Positions 1 through 8,518 of a DNA stretch of 64,000 bases are shown one piece after another; position 1 is the first letter of the stretch; each line of letters opens with the position of its first letter. A program made the position numbers and the translations under genes. The notes below the pieces were generated by a model that was given only the letters and a program-made list of their open reading frames with translations, did no database searches and was not told the DNA's origin. The stretch spans positions 1 through 64,000 of the forward strand of contig CANQQA010000001.1 in NCBI GenBank assembly GCA_947625885.1, in the 5' to 3' direction. Source of the DNA: an uncultured Bacteroidales bacterium (lineage in GTDB: Bacteria; Bacteroidota; Bacteroidia; Bacteroidales; UBA11471).

Positions 1-90
1 TATCTTTGCAATAATTAGAACCGATGTAGTTCGGTTCAAGACATTTTGTGAAATAAGAAGCGTTATGCTTATCTTGTGATTTGAGAATCT

Positions 91-216
91 GAGAAATTTT
101 CGACCGAGCAAAGATAGCATAGTGGCTTCCACGCAATAAGCGTGGACTACTATTGTTACATTGTATTTAGAGTTCCTACGACTTTCAAGCAAGTATGGTA
201 TACGGTTCTACGCTTC
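91..216 (-). ncRNA. Candidate structured element, type 1, copy A
   Basis: Read on the minus strand this stretch resembles the element at 49760-49891. The best-kept part is a hairpin with arms 128-134 and 140-146 (TCCACGC / GCGTGGA), enclosed by a second pairing ATAG 119-122 with CTAT 150-153 and followed by the shared block GCCACTATG. An upstream AGCGT-GAAC block is also shared. Both copies lie in or next to accessory DNA. It could be a small RNA, a terminator-like structure or a recombination site. I do not recognise a known family. Orientation is inferred only from its partner copy. Confidence 0.35.
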
Positions 217-266
217 TTTATTTTATATCCCCTGTTAGAATCGCAGGGAAACAAATAATTTTTGCA

Positions 267-482
267 ATGAATAAGACAGCTAAAATTTTAGTGACAATTT
301 GCATTGTCTTGGTGTTCTTTTTATTATTTGCAGCTATAGTTGGAACGAGGGAAGCTTCAGGTCATAAAACTCCCGGATTTTTAGGCTTAATACTTTTTGC
401 TGCAGTTTTGGGGGCTATTAGAGCCATATGGAAGAGCAAAAAGAAAGATGATGATTCAGATTCATCAATGCTGCAAAAATAA
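267..482 (+). CDS. Small two-helix membrane protein of unknown function
   Basis: About 71 residues if translation starts at the ATG at 267. An earlier in-frame ATG at 195 would add 24 residues that look like translated upstream DNA. Two hydrophobic segments are visible ([19 protein letters not shown] and a second ending in GAIRAIW), followed by a highly charged tail rich in Lys, Asp and Ser, so a small inner-membrane protein with a cytoplasmic tail is likely. It sits 8 bp upstream of a J-domain gene on the same strand, suggesting co-transcription and perhaps a shared membrane role. I do not recognise the family. Confidence 0.6.
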   Translation: MNKTAKILVTICIVLVFFLLFAAIVGTREASGHKTPGFLGLILFAAVLGAIRAIWKSKKKDDDSDSSMLQK

Positions 483-490
483 GCAGAAAT

Positions 491-1000
491 ATGTTTAAAG
501 ACTATTATAAAATACTTGGAATATCAAAGCAAGCATCTGCATTAGAGATAAAATCTGCATATCGAACAATGTCTAAGAAATGGCATCCTGATAGGAATCC
601 TAATACAGATGTTACTAGTATAATGCAAGACATTAATGAAGCTTATGCCATACTTAAGGACGAGGATAAACGTAAACGATATGATGATGAATATAGCCGA
701 TTTACAAAACAAAATTATCAAACTAACTACTCATATACATCAAATGTAAGTACAGAATTTTATAATAATTCACAAAAATATGAATATGATTATAATGTAC
801 AAGATGAAACTTTAAGAGAAGACATAAAAGATGCAAAAGAGTATGCACAAAGACTTGTTGATGAATTTATAAAGTCGTTCAAAGCCGCATCTAAAGATGC
901 GGCAAAAGGTGCATGGGAAAGTGTAAAATCATACATTTATATTGCAATATTCATGACTATAATAGGTATTATTATTAAAATGTGTAGTTCTATTACCTAA
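491..1000 (+). CDS. Membrane-anchored J-domain (DnaJ-like) protein
   Basis: The first 70 residues are a typical J domain ([13 protein letters not shown]...), with the HPD motif at residues 32-34 that stimulates Hsp70 (DnaK) ATPase. There is no Gly/Phe region, zinc-finger domain or CTD, so this is a class III J protein and not DnaJ itself. The middle is Tyr/Asn/Ser-rich and low in complexity. A hydrophobic segment near residues 149-166 would anchor it in the membrane, and it is followed by a short tail. The likely role is to recruit DnaK to a membrane site, but the client is unknown. It follows the small membrane protein by 8 bp, and both are AT-rich compared with the genes after 1.3 kb. Confidence 0.8.
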   Translation: MFKDYYKILGISKQASALEIKSAYRTMSKKWHPDRNPNTDVTSIMQDINEAYAILKDEDKRKRYDDEYSRFTKQNYQTNYSYTSNVSTEFYNNSQKYEYDYNVQDETLREDIKDAKEYAQRLVDEFIKSFKAASKDAAKGAWESVKSYIYIAIFMTIIGIIIKMCSSIT

Positions 1001-1327
1001 ATGAAACATATTTCGATTTAACGAATAAGCAGCTATAATATAAGTACTTACGTTTTTTATAAAGAAAAATGGTTAAAATGATAAATCATACAAAAGAAAA
1101 TAATCTCTAAATCTACAAATTTCTGAACATGAGAAAGATTATAGTGCTATTATTGTTCTTTACAGATGCAATAGAAAATACTTTGAATTAATTAAATTTA
1201 GAGGTTAATATGCAAAACCGAAATATGTGCATATTTAACCGAAATTTTTATAACAATCGGTGCCGCGCAATTTCCTATTTTTGTTCTGTTTTCAAGGATT
1301 TTACGAAACCCCTATTGAAATATCGAC
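1001..1327. other. AT-rich intergenic region with one imperfect inverted repeat
   Basis: No convincing gene is present. The strongest structure is an imperfect inverted repeat, GGTTAATATGC at 1203-1213 against GCATATTTAACC at 1229-1240, with the word AACCGAAAT on both sides. It could be an operator or a weak transcript hairpin between the J-domain gene and the DUF362 gene. An open frame starting at 1210 runs into the next gene in another phase and looks spurious. Confidence 0.5.
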
Positions 1328-2446
1328 ATGAAAAAAGGATTGTTTATTGCCTTTCTGGCGCTCGGGTTGTGGAGCGCAAAGGCGCAGGAACAGACGGAAA
1401 CCGCGTCAAAAGTATTTTTCACGCAGGAAATCACGCCCGAATCTCTTGTAAAGATTTACAAAGCACTCGGTGTGGAGGCAACCGGTCGCGTCGCCGTGAA
1501 GATAAGCACGGGCGAATCTTCACAAAGCAATCACCTGCGTCCGGAATTTATAAAGAATTTGGTGGACGAGGTAAAAGGTACGATAGTCGAATGCAACACG
1601 GCTTACGGAGGCAACCGTTCCTCGACGGAGTCGCACCTCCGAGCTATCGAGGAGCGCGGCTACAACGCCATTGCCACCGTCGATTTGATGGATAGCGAAG
1701 GTGCGACAGATATTCCCGTTTCCGATACGAAGTGGTTGCAATTCAACCGCGTGGGCAGCCACATCGCCAACTACGATTTTCTTATCAATTTAGCCCATTT
1801 CAAAGGACACGCCATGGCCGGCTTCGGTGGCGTTCTGAAAAATCAGAGCATCGGCATGGCATCGCCCGAAGGCAAAACGCTTATCCATACAGCCGGCATG
1901 TACAGCAGTCCGAGTCAGGTATTCAACACGCCCAACGGACAGAACGCCTTTCTCGAATCTATGGCTGCGGCGGCAAAATCGGTACACGATTATTATCATG
2001 GTCATGTTATTTACATCGACGTCATGAACAATCTTTCCGTCGATTGCGACTGCGACGGGCATCCGTCGGCACCGCAAATGAGGGATATAGGCATTCTGGC
2101 GTCGCTCGACCCCGTAGCTCTCGACAATGCCTGCCTCGATCTCGTATTCGATCATGAATCGACTCCGGGCGACAATGCTACACCGCTCCAAGAACGTATC
2201 AATGGCAATGGTAGAAATGGAAGACACATTGTCAATTATGCCGCACAAATAGGTCTCGGCAGCCTCGCTTACGAGTTGATAGACATCGACGAGCCGTCAT
2301 CGACGGAATCGGTAACAACCGACAATGCCCTGCGTTATAACGTTTACAACCTCGAAGGCGTAAAGCTGCTCACCAATGCCCGGTCGTTGAAATCGCTGTC
2401 GTCAGGCATCTATATCGTAAACGGAAAAAAGACCGTGATTAAATAA
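1328..2446 (+). CDS. Secreted DUF362 protein with type IX sorting tail
   Basis: 372 residues. An N-terminal signal peptide (MKKGLFIAFLALGLWSAKAQ) is followed by a DUF362 domain of about 290 residues (VAVKISTGES near the start; LINLAHFKGHAMAGFGGVLKN in the middle; DIGILASLDPVALDNAC late). DUF362 is often fused to ferredoxin domains, but no 4Fe-4S Cys clusters are seen here. The last 45 residues (YNLEGVKLL ... GIYIVNGKKTVIK) match the C-terminal sorting signal of the Bacteroidota type IX secretion system, so the protein is probably exported and attached to or released from the cell surface. The biochemical activity is unknown. It is monocistronic and followed by a strong terminator. Confidence 0.8.
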   Translation: MKKGLFIAFLALGLWSAKAQEQTETASKVFFTQEITPESLVKIYKALGVEATGRVAVKISTGESSQSNHLRPEFIKNLVDEVKGTIVECNTAYGGNRSSTESHLRAIEERGYNAIATVDLMDSEGATDIPVSDTKWLQFNRVGSHIANYDFLINLAHFKGHAMAGFGGVLKNQSIGMASPEGKTLIHTAGMYSSPSQVFNTPNGQNAFLESMAAAAKSVHDYYHGHVIYIDVMNNLSVDCDCDGHPSAPQMRDIGILASLDPVALDNACLDLVFDHESTPGDNATPLQERINGNGRNGRHIVNYAAQIGLGSLAYELIDIDEPSSTESVTTDNALRYNVYNLEGVKLLTNARSLKSLSSGIYIVNGKKTVIK

Positions 2447-2527
2447 ACATGAAAAGCACCGGTGCGGGCAGCATCGCGACAGTCGCTGTTGTGCGTTGAT
2501 GAGGCTGTCGGCGGAAAGCCCGCAGAA

Positions 2528-2565
2528 AAAAAGAAAGCGAAAAAAATTTTTTTCGCTTTCTTTTT
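2528..2565 (+). terminator. Intrinsic terminator after the DUF362 gene
   Basis: A perfect inverted repeat, AAAGAAAGCGAAAAAAA with its complement, is centred at 2546/2547. The right arm ends in a T run (2561-2565). The stem is long and the position between two independently promoted genes is right for Rho-independent termination. Confidence 0.8.
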
Positions 2566-2600
2566 GTATATCATGGTATTGCCATTTCAAATATACTTTC

Positions 2601-2608
2601 TATTTTTG
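2601..2608 (+). promoter_or_regulatory. Bacteroidota -7 element (TATTTTTG) for the AraC gene
   Basis: TATTTTTG fits the TAnnTTTG consensus and lies 11 bp before the AraC-family start codon at 2620, just downstream of the DUF362 terminator. The implied 5' leader is very short. Confidence 0.55.
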
Positions 2609-2619
2609 CGTAAACAAAT

Positions 2620-3426
2620 ATGGAAACAACGAGCGACATCATCGTTACCGACTGGAACCGACGGTTGGAAACAGATATTGAAGACGAATATCTGGCGCAT
2701 CTGTTTTGCGTAAGCGGTGCGTGTCGCTATACTTTCAATGGAAAAACATTTGAAATGCACGCCGGCGACCTCTCCATTATCCGCAAACGGAAAATGGTAG
2801 AGAACGTAGCGGCATCGGACGATTTTCAAGCCGAAATCATCTACGCAAAGCCCGGCTTCATCGAACTGTGTACGCCGCAGAGCAACTACGGCATGAAAGG
2901 CTCGCTGGCGCTGTTTCTGAATCCCGTGATGCACCTTTCGCCCGAACAGCAAAGCCTATGCCGGCGCAATTTCAAAATGCTGGCATCGCGCCTCCGCGAT
3001 ACAAGCCACCGCTTCTACCGCGAAACGCTGATAAACGCCATGCAGAACGCCATTCTCGATTTCTTCGACTTCCATGCCCGTCTCTATGGCGAAAACGACA
3101 TATCCACGCAGAACGCCTCTATCATGAGCCGTTTTTTGCGAATGTTGGAGGCGGGGAGCTATCGCGAGCATCGGGAAGTATCTTTCTATGCCGACAGCTT
3201 GTGCGTAACCGCCAAATACCTGTCGGAAGTTTCAAAAAAGGTGAGCGGATATGCCGCCAACTATTGGATAAACCGATACACGATACTCGACATATCGCGC
3301 CTGCTGCGCGACAAAACGCTCTCGCTCGTACAAATTTCCGATATGTTCGGATTTTCCTCGACAGCCTATTTCAGCCGCTACGTACAGCACCACTTGGGTG
3401 TGAACCCGACAAAATATAGAGAATAA
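2620..3426 (+). CDS. AraC-family transcriptional regulator
   Basis: 268 residues. The N-terminal half looks like a cupin-type effector or sensing domain (VSGACRYTFNGKTFEMHAGDLSIIRKRKMV). The C-terminal ~100 residues are the double helix-turn-helix AraC/XylS DNA-binding domain, with the second HTH in SLVQISDMFGFSSTAYFSRYVQ and the typical closing LGVNPTKYRE. It would act in the cytoplasm on a target promoter that is not evident from context, because it is a single-gene unit bounded by terminators. The ligand is not predictable. Confidence 0.88.
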   Translation: METTSDIIVTDWNRRLETDIEDEYLAHLFCVSGACRYTFNGKTFEMHAGDLSIIRKRKMVENVAASDDFQAEIIYAKPGFIELCTPQSNYGMKGSLALFLNPVMHLSPEQQSLCRRNFKMLASRLRDTSHRFYRETLINAMQNAILDFFDFHARLYGENDISTQNASIMSRFLRMLEAGSYREHREVSFYADSLCVTAKYLSEVSKKVSGYAANYWINRYTILDISRLLRDKTLSLVQISDMFGFSSTAYFSRYVQHHLGVNPTKYRE

Positions 3427-3457
3427 CGTTTTTTTTCAGCAGGTGCAGCAAAAAAAT

Positions 3458-3494
3458 GAAAGCGGGTGTAAATTTATGATTTACACCCGCTTTC
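3458..3494 (-). terminator. Terminator of tRNA-Ser (perfect 16-bp stem)
   Basis: Arms 3458-3473 and 3479-3494 are perfectly complementary around a 5-nt loop. Read leftwards, the hairpin is followed by a run of T (complement of 3451-3456), so it terminates the minus-strand tRNA transcript. It also stands between the convergent AraC gene and the tRNA. Confidence 0.8.
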
Positions 3495-3496
3495 TG

Positions 3497-3583
3497 CGGA
3501 AAGAGAGGGATTCGAACCCTCGGTACCCGAAAGGGTACAACGGTTTTCGAGACCGTCCCGATCGACCACTCCGGCATCTTTCC
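3497..3583 (-). tRNA. tRNA-Ser (CGA)
   Basis: On the minus strand the sequence begins GGAAAGATGCCGGAGTGG and closes with the acceptor strand TCTTTCC and discriminator G. The anticodon stem ACGGT/ACCGT encloses loop CTCGAAA, giving anticodon CGA (reads UCG). A long variable arm (TACCC TTTC GGGTA) is the class II hallmark of tRNA-Ser, and the T arm GAGGG-TTCGAAT-CCCTC is intact. The 3' CCA is not fully encoded (the next bases read CA). A TACTTTTG -7-like element lies upstream at 3607-3614 on the minus strand. Confidence 0.95.
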
Positions 3584-3606
3584 ATGGTCGTTCTCAAATG
3601 CGGGGA

Positions 3607-3614
3607 CAAAAGTA
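3607..3614 (-). promoter_or_regulatory. -7 element (TACTTTTG) for tRNA-Ser
   Basis: Minus-strand TACTTTTG fits TAnnTTTG and lies 23 bp before the 5' end of the tRNA. This is a suitable distance for a short leader removed by RNase P. Confidence 0.5.
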
Positions 3615-3690
3615 TAAACTCTTTTTCAATTATCCAACGCCCGTCGGAAAAATTTTTGATTTCATTTTTCCGCAGTCGAGCACGGAAGCG

Positions 3691-4158
3691 TTATTTCCAC
3701 TCGTTATAAGGGTGTTCCGAGAGGTAGGAATTGTAATAGCGCGGGTCGCCGCTCACTTCGTCGCCGAGCCAGTCGGGGCGGGCGAATGGTTCGGTTTCGC
3801 TCTGCAATTCGATTTCGGCAACGACAAGACCTTCGTTTACGCCCTTGAATTCGTCAATTTCCCACACCTTTCCGTCGCTGCCGGTGCAGCGGTAGCGGGT
3901 CTTTTCGATCAGCGGTTTCCGGCAAAGCGTGTCGAGCATCTGCCGGGCATCGGAGAGGGGAATTTCGTATTCATACTCTGTGCGTGTACAACCCTGCGTG
4001 CGCCCCTTTACGGTGATATAGCCTTTGCCGGCAGCCGTGCGCACCCGCACGGTACGGTCGGCATCGACACATAGGTAGCCCTGCCGGTATTCGACCGACG
4101 ACGCACCGGCTTTATAGCCGTCGTTCCGCACCAAAAACTTTCTTTCGATTTCCTGCAT
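3691..4158 (-). CDS. CYTH-domain protein (triphosphate tunnel enzyme family)
   Basis: 155 residues, spanning a whole CYTH domain. The signature EIERKFLV is at residues 3-10. Alternating charged strand motifs follow (RQGYLC, TVRVR, GYITVKGR, RTEYEYEIP, IEKTRYR, WEIDEF, VVAEIEL), and these line the metal-triphosphate tunnel in this family. Relatives act as inorganic triphosphatases, thiamine triphosphatases or class IV adenylate cyclases. The short bacterial form without a CHAD domain most often hydrolyses tripolyphosphate, but the substrate cannot be told here. The gene is solitary, convergent with the tRNA side and divergent from the large outer-membrane protein gene. Confidence 0.85.
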   Translation of the reverse strand: MQEIERKFLVRNDGYKAGASSVEYRQGYLCVDADRTVRVRTAAGKGYITVKGRTQGCTRTEYEYEIPLSDARQMLDTLCRKPLIEKTRYRCTGSDGKVWEIDEFKGVNEGLVVAEIELQSETEPFARPDWLGDEVSGDPRYYNSYLSEHPYNEWK

Positions 4159-4269
4159 GAAAGGGATATTTTTGTTCGTTTTGTCGGTAAAGATAAATAA
4201 AAGAGGCGAAATATTACGTTAATAAATGTGTTTCCGTCATTTTTCGCAAAAACGGACAGATATTTTTAC

Positions 4270-4277
4270 TACCTTTG
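4270..4277 (+). promoter_or_regulatory. -7 element (TACCTTTG) for the DUF5686 gene
   Basis: TACCTTTG matches TAnnTTTG and lies 29 bp before the ATG at 4307. Confidence 0.6.
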
Positions 4278-4306
4278 CGCCCGAAAAATGAAAAGCCGTC
4301 GTATAG

Positions 4307-6880
4307 ATGAATAAGTATATTACGCGATTCTTTATCTTGTTGCTGTTTTTGTGCGGCGCAACGAAAGGTTTTGCGCAAACGACCACCATTACGGGCGTGG
4401 TAACCGACTCGGTTACGCATGAGCCGTTGGGCTTCATTTCCGTATTCATCGGCGGCACCAACATCGGCGTGATGACCGATGCCGACGGGCGCTACACCCT
4501 GCGCACTTCGAAAAAAGATTTCACCGAAGTGGGAGCGACCTCCGTCGGTTACAGGGATAAACGTATAAAAGTAAATCCGGGCGGCACACACGTCGTCAAT
4601 ATAGAATTGGCACCGGCCGACTACATACTGTCTGCCGTGGAGGTGAAGCCGAAACGCGAGCGCTACTCTCGCAAAAACAATCCCGCCGTCGATTTCGTCA
4701 AGGAAATTATCGAGCGTCGCGACCTGAATAACCCTGAAAATCATGACTTTTATTCGTATGACCAATACGATAAAATGACGATGGCGCTCAACGACTTTTC
4801 CGAAGAAAAGCGGGACAAAAGAATTTTCCGAAAATTTCAATTTCTATTTGATTTTGTCGATACGTCGGAGATAACGGGAAAGCCCATTCTGACGGTCGCC
4901 ATACGCGAAAAAATATCGAACAGCTATTACCGGAAAGACCCGAAAATGCACCGTCAAAAGGTGTCGGGCTATTACCATGAGGGGGTGGACGAGATGTTCA
5001 GCCGCGAAGGCATCGCCGCCTTTTACGACGAAATTTTCAAGGAAATAGATATTTATCAAAACAACATCCCCCTGATGCTGACGCGGTTTGTAAGCCCTAT
5101 ATCGAGCTTGGGACCGGCGTTTTACAAATACTATCTCGGCGATACGCTCATGGTGGGAGGAGAGAAGTGCTTGAAACTTTCATTCGTACCTTTCAACTCG
5201 GAATCGGCGGGATTTGTGGGGCATCTTATCGTAACGCTCGATTCCACCTATTTCATCAAACAGTTTGCGATGGCGGTGCCCAAAGACATCAACCTGAATT
5301 ACGTGGAGGACTTGATTATCCAACAATCTTTCGACCGTGCACCGGACGGCACGCGGCTGAAAACGAAAGACGATATGGTGGTCGAGTTTCAAATCATACC
5401 CGGTACGCCGAAGCTCTACACCCGCAGGCTGGCATTGTACAAGAATTTCAGTTTCAAGCCTTTCAACGACAAAGAAACCTTGGCGTTATTCGAGCAGGAG
5501 AGCAGCACCGTTGTCGATGAAATGGCGGAGGTCATGCCGCAATCGTTCTGGGACGACAAGCGGCAGACGGAGCTGAAAGAAAAAGAGGGGCTTGTCAAAC
5601 AGCTGTTGGAAAAGCTCCGTTCCAACCCGATTTATTATTGGTTTGAAAAAATCATTAAGATTCTGATTACCGGATACATCGAGACGAATGAAAACAAGGA
5701 TTTGAGCAAATTCGACTTGGGTCCCATGAACACGACCATAAGCGGAAATACCGTAGAGGGCGTGCGTCTGCGTGCCGGCGGATTCACTACTGCCAATCTC
5801 AACAAGCACTGGTTCTGGAAAGGCTACATAGCCTACGGATTCCGCGACCATCGAGTCAAAGGTTCATCGCGGATAGAATACTCTTTCAACGAAAAGAATT
5901 ATTCGCCTGCCGAATATCCCATACACTCGCTCGCCCTTACATACACCAACGACATCAACCAGTTGGGACAGCAATACGAATATACGAACAAGGATAACGT
6001 ATTTCTGACGCTGAAACGTATGAGCGATACCAAATCGTCGTATCTGCAAAATGCCGAACTGGCTTACCAGCGTGAACACATGTTCGGATTGTCGTACAGC
6101 GCGAAAGTCCGCTTCAAACGAGAGGAATCGACCCGTTGGATTCCATTCGACGCCAACGACGGTTCGACCTATCGCTTCTACAACTGGGGCGAAACCGAAT
6201 TGCGTATACGGTATGCTCCGAACGAAAAATTCTACCAGACGAAAGGCATGCGCTATCCCATTACCCGCGACGCGCCGATATTCACCCTTTCGCATACGTT
6301 CTCGCCGAAAGATTTTCTGGGCAGCAAATTCATGCTCAACCGCACGGATTTCTCTTTTGCCAAAGACTTCTGGTTTTCGGCATTCGGACATATCGAAACG
6401 GAATTTCGCGTAAGCCACGTGTGGAATCAAGTACCGTTCACGATGCTGATACTTCCGAACGCAAACCTCTCTTATACGATACAGGAGGGGTCGTACAGTT
6501 TGCTTAGTCCGTTGGAGTTCGTACTCGACACATACGGGTCGTGGGATATAACTTATTTCGCCAACGGTATACTGCTCAACCGCATACCCTATATCAAAAT
6601 ATTGCGTATGCGCGAGGTATTCTCGTTCCGCGGATTCTTCGGACACCTTTCGGACAAGAACAACCCGTTGCTTACCCAAGAAAATCCCAACTTGTGGAAA
6701 TTCCCGGGCAACAATGTCGTTTATGTCATGAATCCCCGACTTCCTTATATGGAAGTAAGCGCCGGATTGGATAACATTTTCAAGATTTTACGCATCGAAT
6801 ATGTATGGCGCGTAACCTATCGCGACCATGCCCATGTAGCCAAAGGCGGCGTGCGCATATCGTTGCATTTCTCTTTCTAA
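4307..6880 (+). CDS. DUF5686 outer-membrane protein with carboxypeptidase-like regulatory domain
   Basis: 857 residues. A signal peptide (MNKYITRFFILLLFLCGATKGFAQ) is followed by a carboxypeptidase-regulatory-like beta-sandwich (TITGVVTDSVTHEPLGFISVFIGGTNIGVMTDADGRYTL), as in SusC/TonB-dependent proteins but with no plug domain. The remaining ~730 residues are of the DUF5686 type, with many alternating amphipathic strands and a terminal aromatic residue (ISLHFSF) suggesting an outer-membrane beta barrel. The function of DUF5686 is not established; similar proteins are widespread in Bacteroidota. It is monocistronic. Confidence 0.8.
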   Translation: MNKYITRFFILLLFLCGATKGFAQTTTITGVVTDSVTHEPLGFISVFIGGTNIGVMTDADGRYTLRTSKKDFTEVGATSVGYRDKRIKVNPGGTHVVNIELAPADYILSAVEVKPKRERYSRKNNPAVDFVKEIIERRDLNNPENHDFYSYDQYDKMTMALNDFSEEKRDKRIFRKFQFLFDFVDTSEITGKPILTVAIREKISNSYYRKDPKMHRQKVSGYYHEGVDEMFSREGIAAFYDEIFKEIDIYQNNIPLMLTRFVSPISSLGPAFYKYYLGDTLMVGGEKCLKLSFVPFNSESAGFVGHLIVTLDSTYFIKQFAMAVPKDINLNYVEDLIIQQSFDRAPDGTRLKTKDDMVVEFQIIPGTPKLYTRRLALYKNFSFKPFNDKETLALFEQESSTVVDEMAEVMPQSFWDDKRQTELKEKEGLVKQLLEKLRSNPIYYWFEKIIKILITGYIETNENKDLSKFDLGPMNTTISGNTVEGVRLRAGGFTTANLNKHWFWKGYIAYGFRDHRVKGSSRIEYSFNEKNYSPAEYPIHSLALTYTNDINQLGQQYEYTNKDNVFLTLKRMSDTKSSYLQNAELAYQREHMFGLSYSAKVRFKREESTRWIPFDANDGSTYRFYNWGETELRIRYAPNEKFYQTKGMRYPITRDAPIFTLSHTFSPKDFLGSKFMLNRTDFSFAKDFWFSAFGHIETEFRVSHVWNQVPFTMLILPNANLSYTIQEGSYSLLSPLEFVLDTYGSWDITYFANGILLNRIPYIKILRMREVFSFRGFFGHLSDKNNPLLTQENPNLWKFPGNNVVYVMNPRLPYMEVSAGLDNIFKILRIEYVWRVTYRDHAHVAKGGVRISLHFSF

Positions 6881-7009
6881 AAAACAGGGAAGATAAATCC
6901 AACGACAAAAATTTTTGTTATAAAAAAGGACGAACGGATTTTTCAAAAAACTGTCGGAATTGTTGATAAAAACTTAAAAAAACTTCCTCCGATATTCGTT
7001 CGAAAGCAT

Positions 7010-7017
7010 TATCTTTG
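7010..7017 (+). promoter_or_regulatory. -7 element (TATCTTTG) for the 7065 operon
   Basis: TATCTTTG is a perfect TAnnTTTG match 47 bp before the start at 7065. It probably drives the Mpl-like, DUF4924, rfbD and prfC genes together. Confidence 0.6.
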
Positions 7018-7064
7018 TCCACCTTTCGTAAAGAAAGAGGGGCTCTGTTTTTCAGATAAAAAAT

Positions 7065-7961
7065 ATGGCAGAAAATATACATATCGTTTCTTGCGGAAAT
7101 GTTTTTCCGGCACATTTCGCATTGGCATTACAACAGAAAGGATATGTCGTGTCGTGTTCCGGCTGTCCGGAAACGCTCTCGAAAGAATTGTTGCAAGAAG
7201 GCGTAAAACTGGGTACGCTGGCACAAATATGCAAAGCCGGAGAAACTGTCGATTGGGTAGTATGTTCCTCCGACATCTCCGATGCCGATATGAAATATGC
7301 CGAATCGGAACATCTTCGCACCATATCAATATACGATTTGCTGACTACTCATATCGAAGGAAAAGCTACGGTGGCGGAATACAATACGCACAATCCGAGT
7401 CGTATACTCTCCATTATACATTATATGTTGCAGTCGCAAAACAAAAAATGCGATTATGTGATAGGCATTCCGGCGACAGGATTTCCGACAGAGATTTTTT
7501 TATCGGAAAACACCCGTATATGCCTGCTCAGCGGCGATTGGTTGTCGCAATGCAACAAACGGGTATATAAGTCTAATATTCTGATACTTTCATCGCTGTA
7601 TTGGCGCGAAAGCAAATTCTATCCTACGTTCGAGTCTTACCTCGATGCCTGTCACAAGGTTGTCGAATCCATAGACCGGAACGGTACGCTTATTTACAAT
7701 CAGACGGTAAGCGCATTTCAAGAGTGGGCGGAATCGGTGCGCGACGATATTACGGCAATTCCTTTCAAAGCCCATGCCTGCCGCAGAGACGGCGACAAAT
7801 GCTTTCTTACACGCTCGAAAAGCGAAACGGAACTTCCGTTTGCCTGCGACGAAGATTTGTTACTCGACCTCAATGCTGCTCGGATAGCTTGTCGGCAGTT
7901 GGGTATCACCGAAAACACGTTTTACAACAAAATCGCATCTGCTTCTTTTTTAGGAAAATGA
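7065..7961 (+). CDS. Degenerate Mur-ligase (Mpl)-like protein lacking the ATP site
   Basis: 298 residues. The order of segments follows Mpl/MurC-type ligases: an N-terminal Rossmann start (IHIVSCGNVFPAHFALALQQKGYVVSCSG), a central region, and a stretch (RVYKSNILILSSLYWRESKFYPTFESYLDACHKVVESIDRNGTLIYN) matching the Mpl segment around the catalytic core. The P-loop position reads AEYNTHNPSR where active enzymes have AGTHGKT, and the C-terminal ligase domain is largely missing (normal length about 450). A catalytic role in peptidoglycan recycling is therefore unlikely; a regulatory or binding role is possible. The stop overlaps the next start (ATGA), so the two are translationally coupled. Confidence 0.6.
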   Translation: MAENIHIVSCGNVFPAHFALALQQKGYVVSCSGCPETLSKELLQEGVKLGTLAQICKAGETVDWVVCSSDISDADMKYAESEHLRTISIYDLLTTHIEGKATVAEYNTHNPSRILSIIHYMLQSQNKKCDYVIGIPATGFPTEIFLSENTRICLLSGDWLSQCNKRVYKSNILILSSLYWRESKFYPTFESYLDACHKVVESIDRNGTLIYNQTVSAFQEWAESVRDDITAIPFKAHACRRDGDKCFLTRSKSETELPFACDEDLLLDLNAARIACRQLGITENTFYNKIASASFLGK

Positions 7962-8503
7962 TTATCGCCGAACGTAAACGAAAAGAAAACATCGCGGAAT
8001 ATCTTCTGTATATGTGGCAAATAGAGGATATGATACGGGCTTGCAACGGCGACATCGACACAATAGAAGAACGCATCGTCAGCGGCTATCGGGGACAAAC
8101 ACCCGAGACGATGACGGCGATACGCGAATGGTATAACAATCTGGCTGAGATGATGCGTATCGAAGGTGTGTTGGAAAAGGGGCATCTGCAAATCAATAAA
8201 AACATCATCATCGAACTTTCCGACCTGCATGAGCGGCTGCTGAAATCGACTCGGGAACCTTTCTATACCGCGACTTTTTACAAGACCTTGCCTTATATCG
8301 TAGAGCTGCGCTCTCGTTCGGGCAATAACGGAGCAGGAGAGCTGGAAACCTGTTTTAATGCGCTGTACGGCATCTTGCTGCTGCGTTTGCAGAAGAAACC
8401 GATATCATCGGAAACACAACAGGCAATAGAGCAAATTTCCCGATTTTTGGCACTTCTCTCCGAAAAATACAAACAGGACAGAAACGGAGAATTGGAATTA
8501 TAA
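7958..8503 (+). CDS. DUF4924 family protein
   Basis: 181 residues starting at the ATG at 7958, which overlaps the previous stop. Upstream in-frame starts only translate the neighbour's DNA. The sequence is all-helical in character (MIIAERKRKENIAEYLLYMWQIEDMIRA) and fits the Bacteroidota-specific DUF4924 family, whose function is unknown. It is cytoplasmic, with no signal or membrane segment. It lies 15 bp upstream of rfbD in the same apparent operon. Confidence 0.75.
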   Translation: MIIAERKRKENIAEYLLYMWQIEDMIRACNGDIDTIEERIVSGYRGQTPETMTAIREWYNNLAEMMRIEGVLEKGHLQINKNIIIELSDLHERLLKSTREPFYTATFYKTLPYIVELRSRSGNNGAGELETCFNALYGILLLRLQKKPISSETQQAIEQISRFLALLSEKYKQDRNGELEL

Positions 8504-8518
8504 AATAAAAAAATTAAT

